From Vulcanimicrobium sp035943995 (lineage in GTDB: Bacteria; Vulcanimicrobiota; Vulcanimicrobiia; Vulcanimicrobiales; Vulcanimicrobiaceae): a stretch of 64,000 bases of DNA. Below are positions 63,204 to 64,000 of this stretch, piece by piece. Made by a program: the position numbers and the translations under genes. How positions within the stretch are numbered: position 1 is the first letter of the stretch; each line of letters starts with the position of its first letter. The stretch lies in contig DASZBS010000130.1 in NCBI GenBank assembly GCA_035943995.1, positions 1 to 64,000 of the forward strand, written 5' to 3'. The notes beneath the pieces were generated by a model. That model was not told where the DNA came from, made no database searches, and saw nothing but the letters and a program-made list of their open reading frames with translations.

Positions 63204-64000
63204 CGCGGATCTCCGAGGTAGGGGAAGCCGCGCAGCGGGTGTTTCGCCGCGGGCGTGGTGTTGTCGCTGGTGAGGCAATCGGTTTCGCGGTTGTCGTCGG
63301 CTGCGAGGCCGAGCTTGGGGATGAGACTGCCGTAGATCGCGCCCAGCGAGAGGTCGATCACGGGGCTCTTGGGGTCGCGGCCGCCGAACTGGCGGTACGG
63401 ATCTCCGAGCGCCTTCTTGATTCCGTCGATGCCGTCGGGCGGAACGGTGCGGATGATCTGGATCGGCAGACCGCTCTTGCCGTTCGTTTCGACGGCGAGG
63501 TAGCGCGCGGGGCCTTCCTGCGACAGATCGGCTTCGATGAAGTCGGGCTGCAGCGCTTTGACCGCGGCGTCCGCGACCGCGTTCGAACGGCCTGCGGTGT
63601 GGATCATGTACTCGCGGATCGAGCGTGCGAGCACGCCGTCGTCGGTGAGCGCCGCGCGGTTCGTCGCGTCGTGGTTGCGGAACGCTTCCGTCGCTTCTTT
63701 CACCGCGGGGCGGCCGAGCCGCTCGACCTGCGTCCACGTGCCGCTCTCGTCCGTCGGTCCGCCGACGCGCGTGTTGTGGTTGCGCACGACGTTCGCGAGC
63801 GATGCGAGCGGCGACTGGGGCGACGCGTCCGGATCGCTGTCCTTCAGCGACGCGGTGGCCCACACGTTGATACGGCCGAGCTGCCCGCCGTCGGCGAACA
63901 TCTTGCGCGGAACTTCGACGACGATCGAGAGCACGTTATAGCCGGCGAGGAAGTCTTTGCCGTCCTTGCGGAAGCAGCGCTCGCTGTTCGGCGGCGGGTT
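63200..64000 (-). CDS. DUF4331 family protein, 5' end outside the window
   Basis: The frame is open to the right edge, so the N-terminus is missing. Visible: DFLAGYNVLSIVVEVP, then NVWATASL, VERLGRPAVKEATEAFRNHD and TPAAKHPLRGFPYLGDPR, all in the DUF4331 pattern. The family is secreted, often in gene clusters with TPR and outer-membrane proteins; biochemical role unknown. Start of an operon of at least three genes running leftward. Confidence 0.92.
   Translation of the reverse strand, partial: NPPPNSERCFRKDGKDFLAGYNVLSIVVEVPRKMFADGGQLGRINVWATASLKDSDPDASPQSPLASLANVVRNHNTRVGGPTDESGTWTQVERLGRPAVKEATEAFRNHDATNRAALTDDGVLARSIREYMIHTAGRSNAVADAAVKALQPDFIEADLSQEGPARYLAVETNGKSGLPIQIIRTVPPDGIDGIKKALGDPYRQFGGRDPKSPVIDLSLGAIYGSLIPKLGLAADDNRETDCLTSDNTTPAAKHPLRGFPYLGDPR

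Overview
The window is very GC-rich, densely coding DNA. Genes are often joined by four-base start/stop overlaps (ATGA, GTGA and, unusually, CTGA). The gene content suggests a double-membraned bacterium with several Gram-positive-like systems. Outer-membrane traits are an Mla-type lipid transport operon whose MCE protein ends like an outer-membrane barrel, and a barrel-like protein at the right end. Gram-positive-like traits are a PASTA serine/threonine kinase next to a penicillin-binding protein, a CdaA/YbbR/GlmM c-di-AMP operon, a ydaO-type c-di-AMP riboswitch and a SpoIID-domain protein. This mix, with a DUF4331 gene and copper-amine-oxidase-N-domain proteins, fits a lineage such as Eremiobacterota (WPS-2/Vulcanimicrobiota). 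That placement is an inference from gene content, not a proof.

Layout. 1-7.2 kb: a truncated secreted-type protein, a PEBP protein, a stalk-domain protein, a large beta-module protein with a membrane-anchored partner, and a divergent Crp/Fnr regulator. 7.4-12.9 kb: a lipoprotein, a diguanylate cyclase coupled to a proteasome-like Ntn-hydrolase, and priA. 13-18.9 kb: rpsT and rsgA on the minus strand, then an unknown gene, cdaA, cdaR and glmM, then a c-di-AMP riboswitch and an NlpC/P60 hydrolase. 19-20.9 kb: tRNA-Gln, a TPR protein, an NTF2-like protein and a STAS protein. 20.9-26.2 kb: glcF, then ilvD-thrC-thrB. 26.3-27.4 kb: a lower-GC insert flanked by an imperfect 17-base direct repeat. 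27.5-32.6 kb: AIM24, Fe-ADH, PilZ, a Xer recombinase and small stress-type genes.

32.6-41.9 kb is a minus-strand run: panE, rhomboid, mlaD-F-E, rph, hicBA, glmS, rpoZ and gmk. rqcH (41.96-43.7 kb) is divergent. 43.7-56.8 kb is a second long minus-strand run: an unknown gene, pbpA, PASTA kinase, ruvC-ruvA-ruvB, SpoIID, PilZ, queA, and then a hybrid kinase, Hpt and HD-GYP phosphorelay. 56.8-64 kb holds SRPBCC plus zinc alcohol dehydrogenase, a large unknown membrane protein, a histidine-rich 55-residue protein with a putative ribbon-helix-helix partner, and a DUF4331, barrel and TPR operon cut by the window edge.

Themes. (1) c-di-AMP made by CdaA next to GlmM is probably sensed a few hundred bases downstream by a riboswitch controlling a cell-wall hydrolase. 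(2) c-di-GMP proteins recur: a GGDEF cyclase, an HD-GYP phosphodiesterase at the end of a phosphorelay, and two PilZ-type proteins. (3) Four housekeeping genes (priA, gmk, queA, pbpA) reach their conserved N-termini only if translation starts at CTG. No CRISPR array, intact insertion sequence or rRNA gene was seen.
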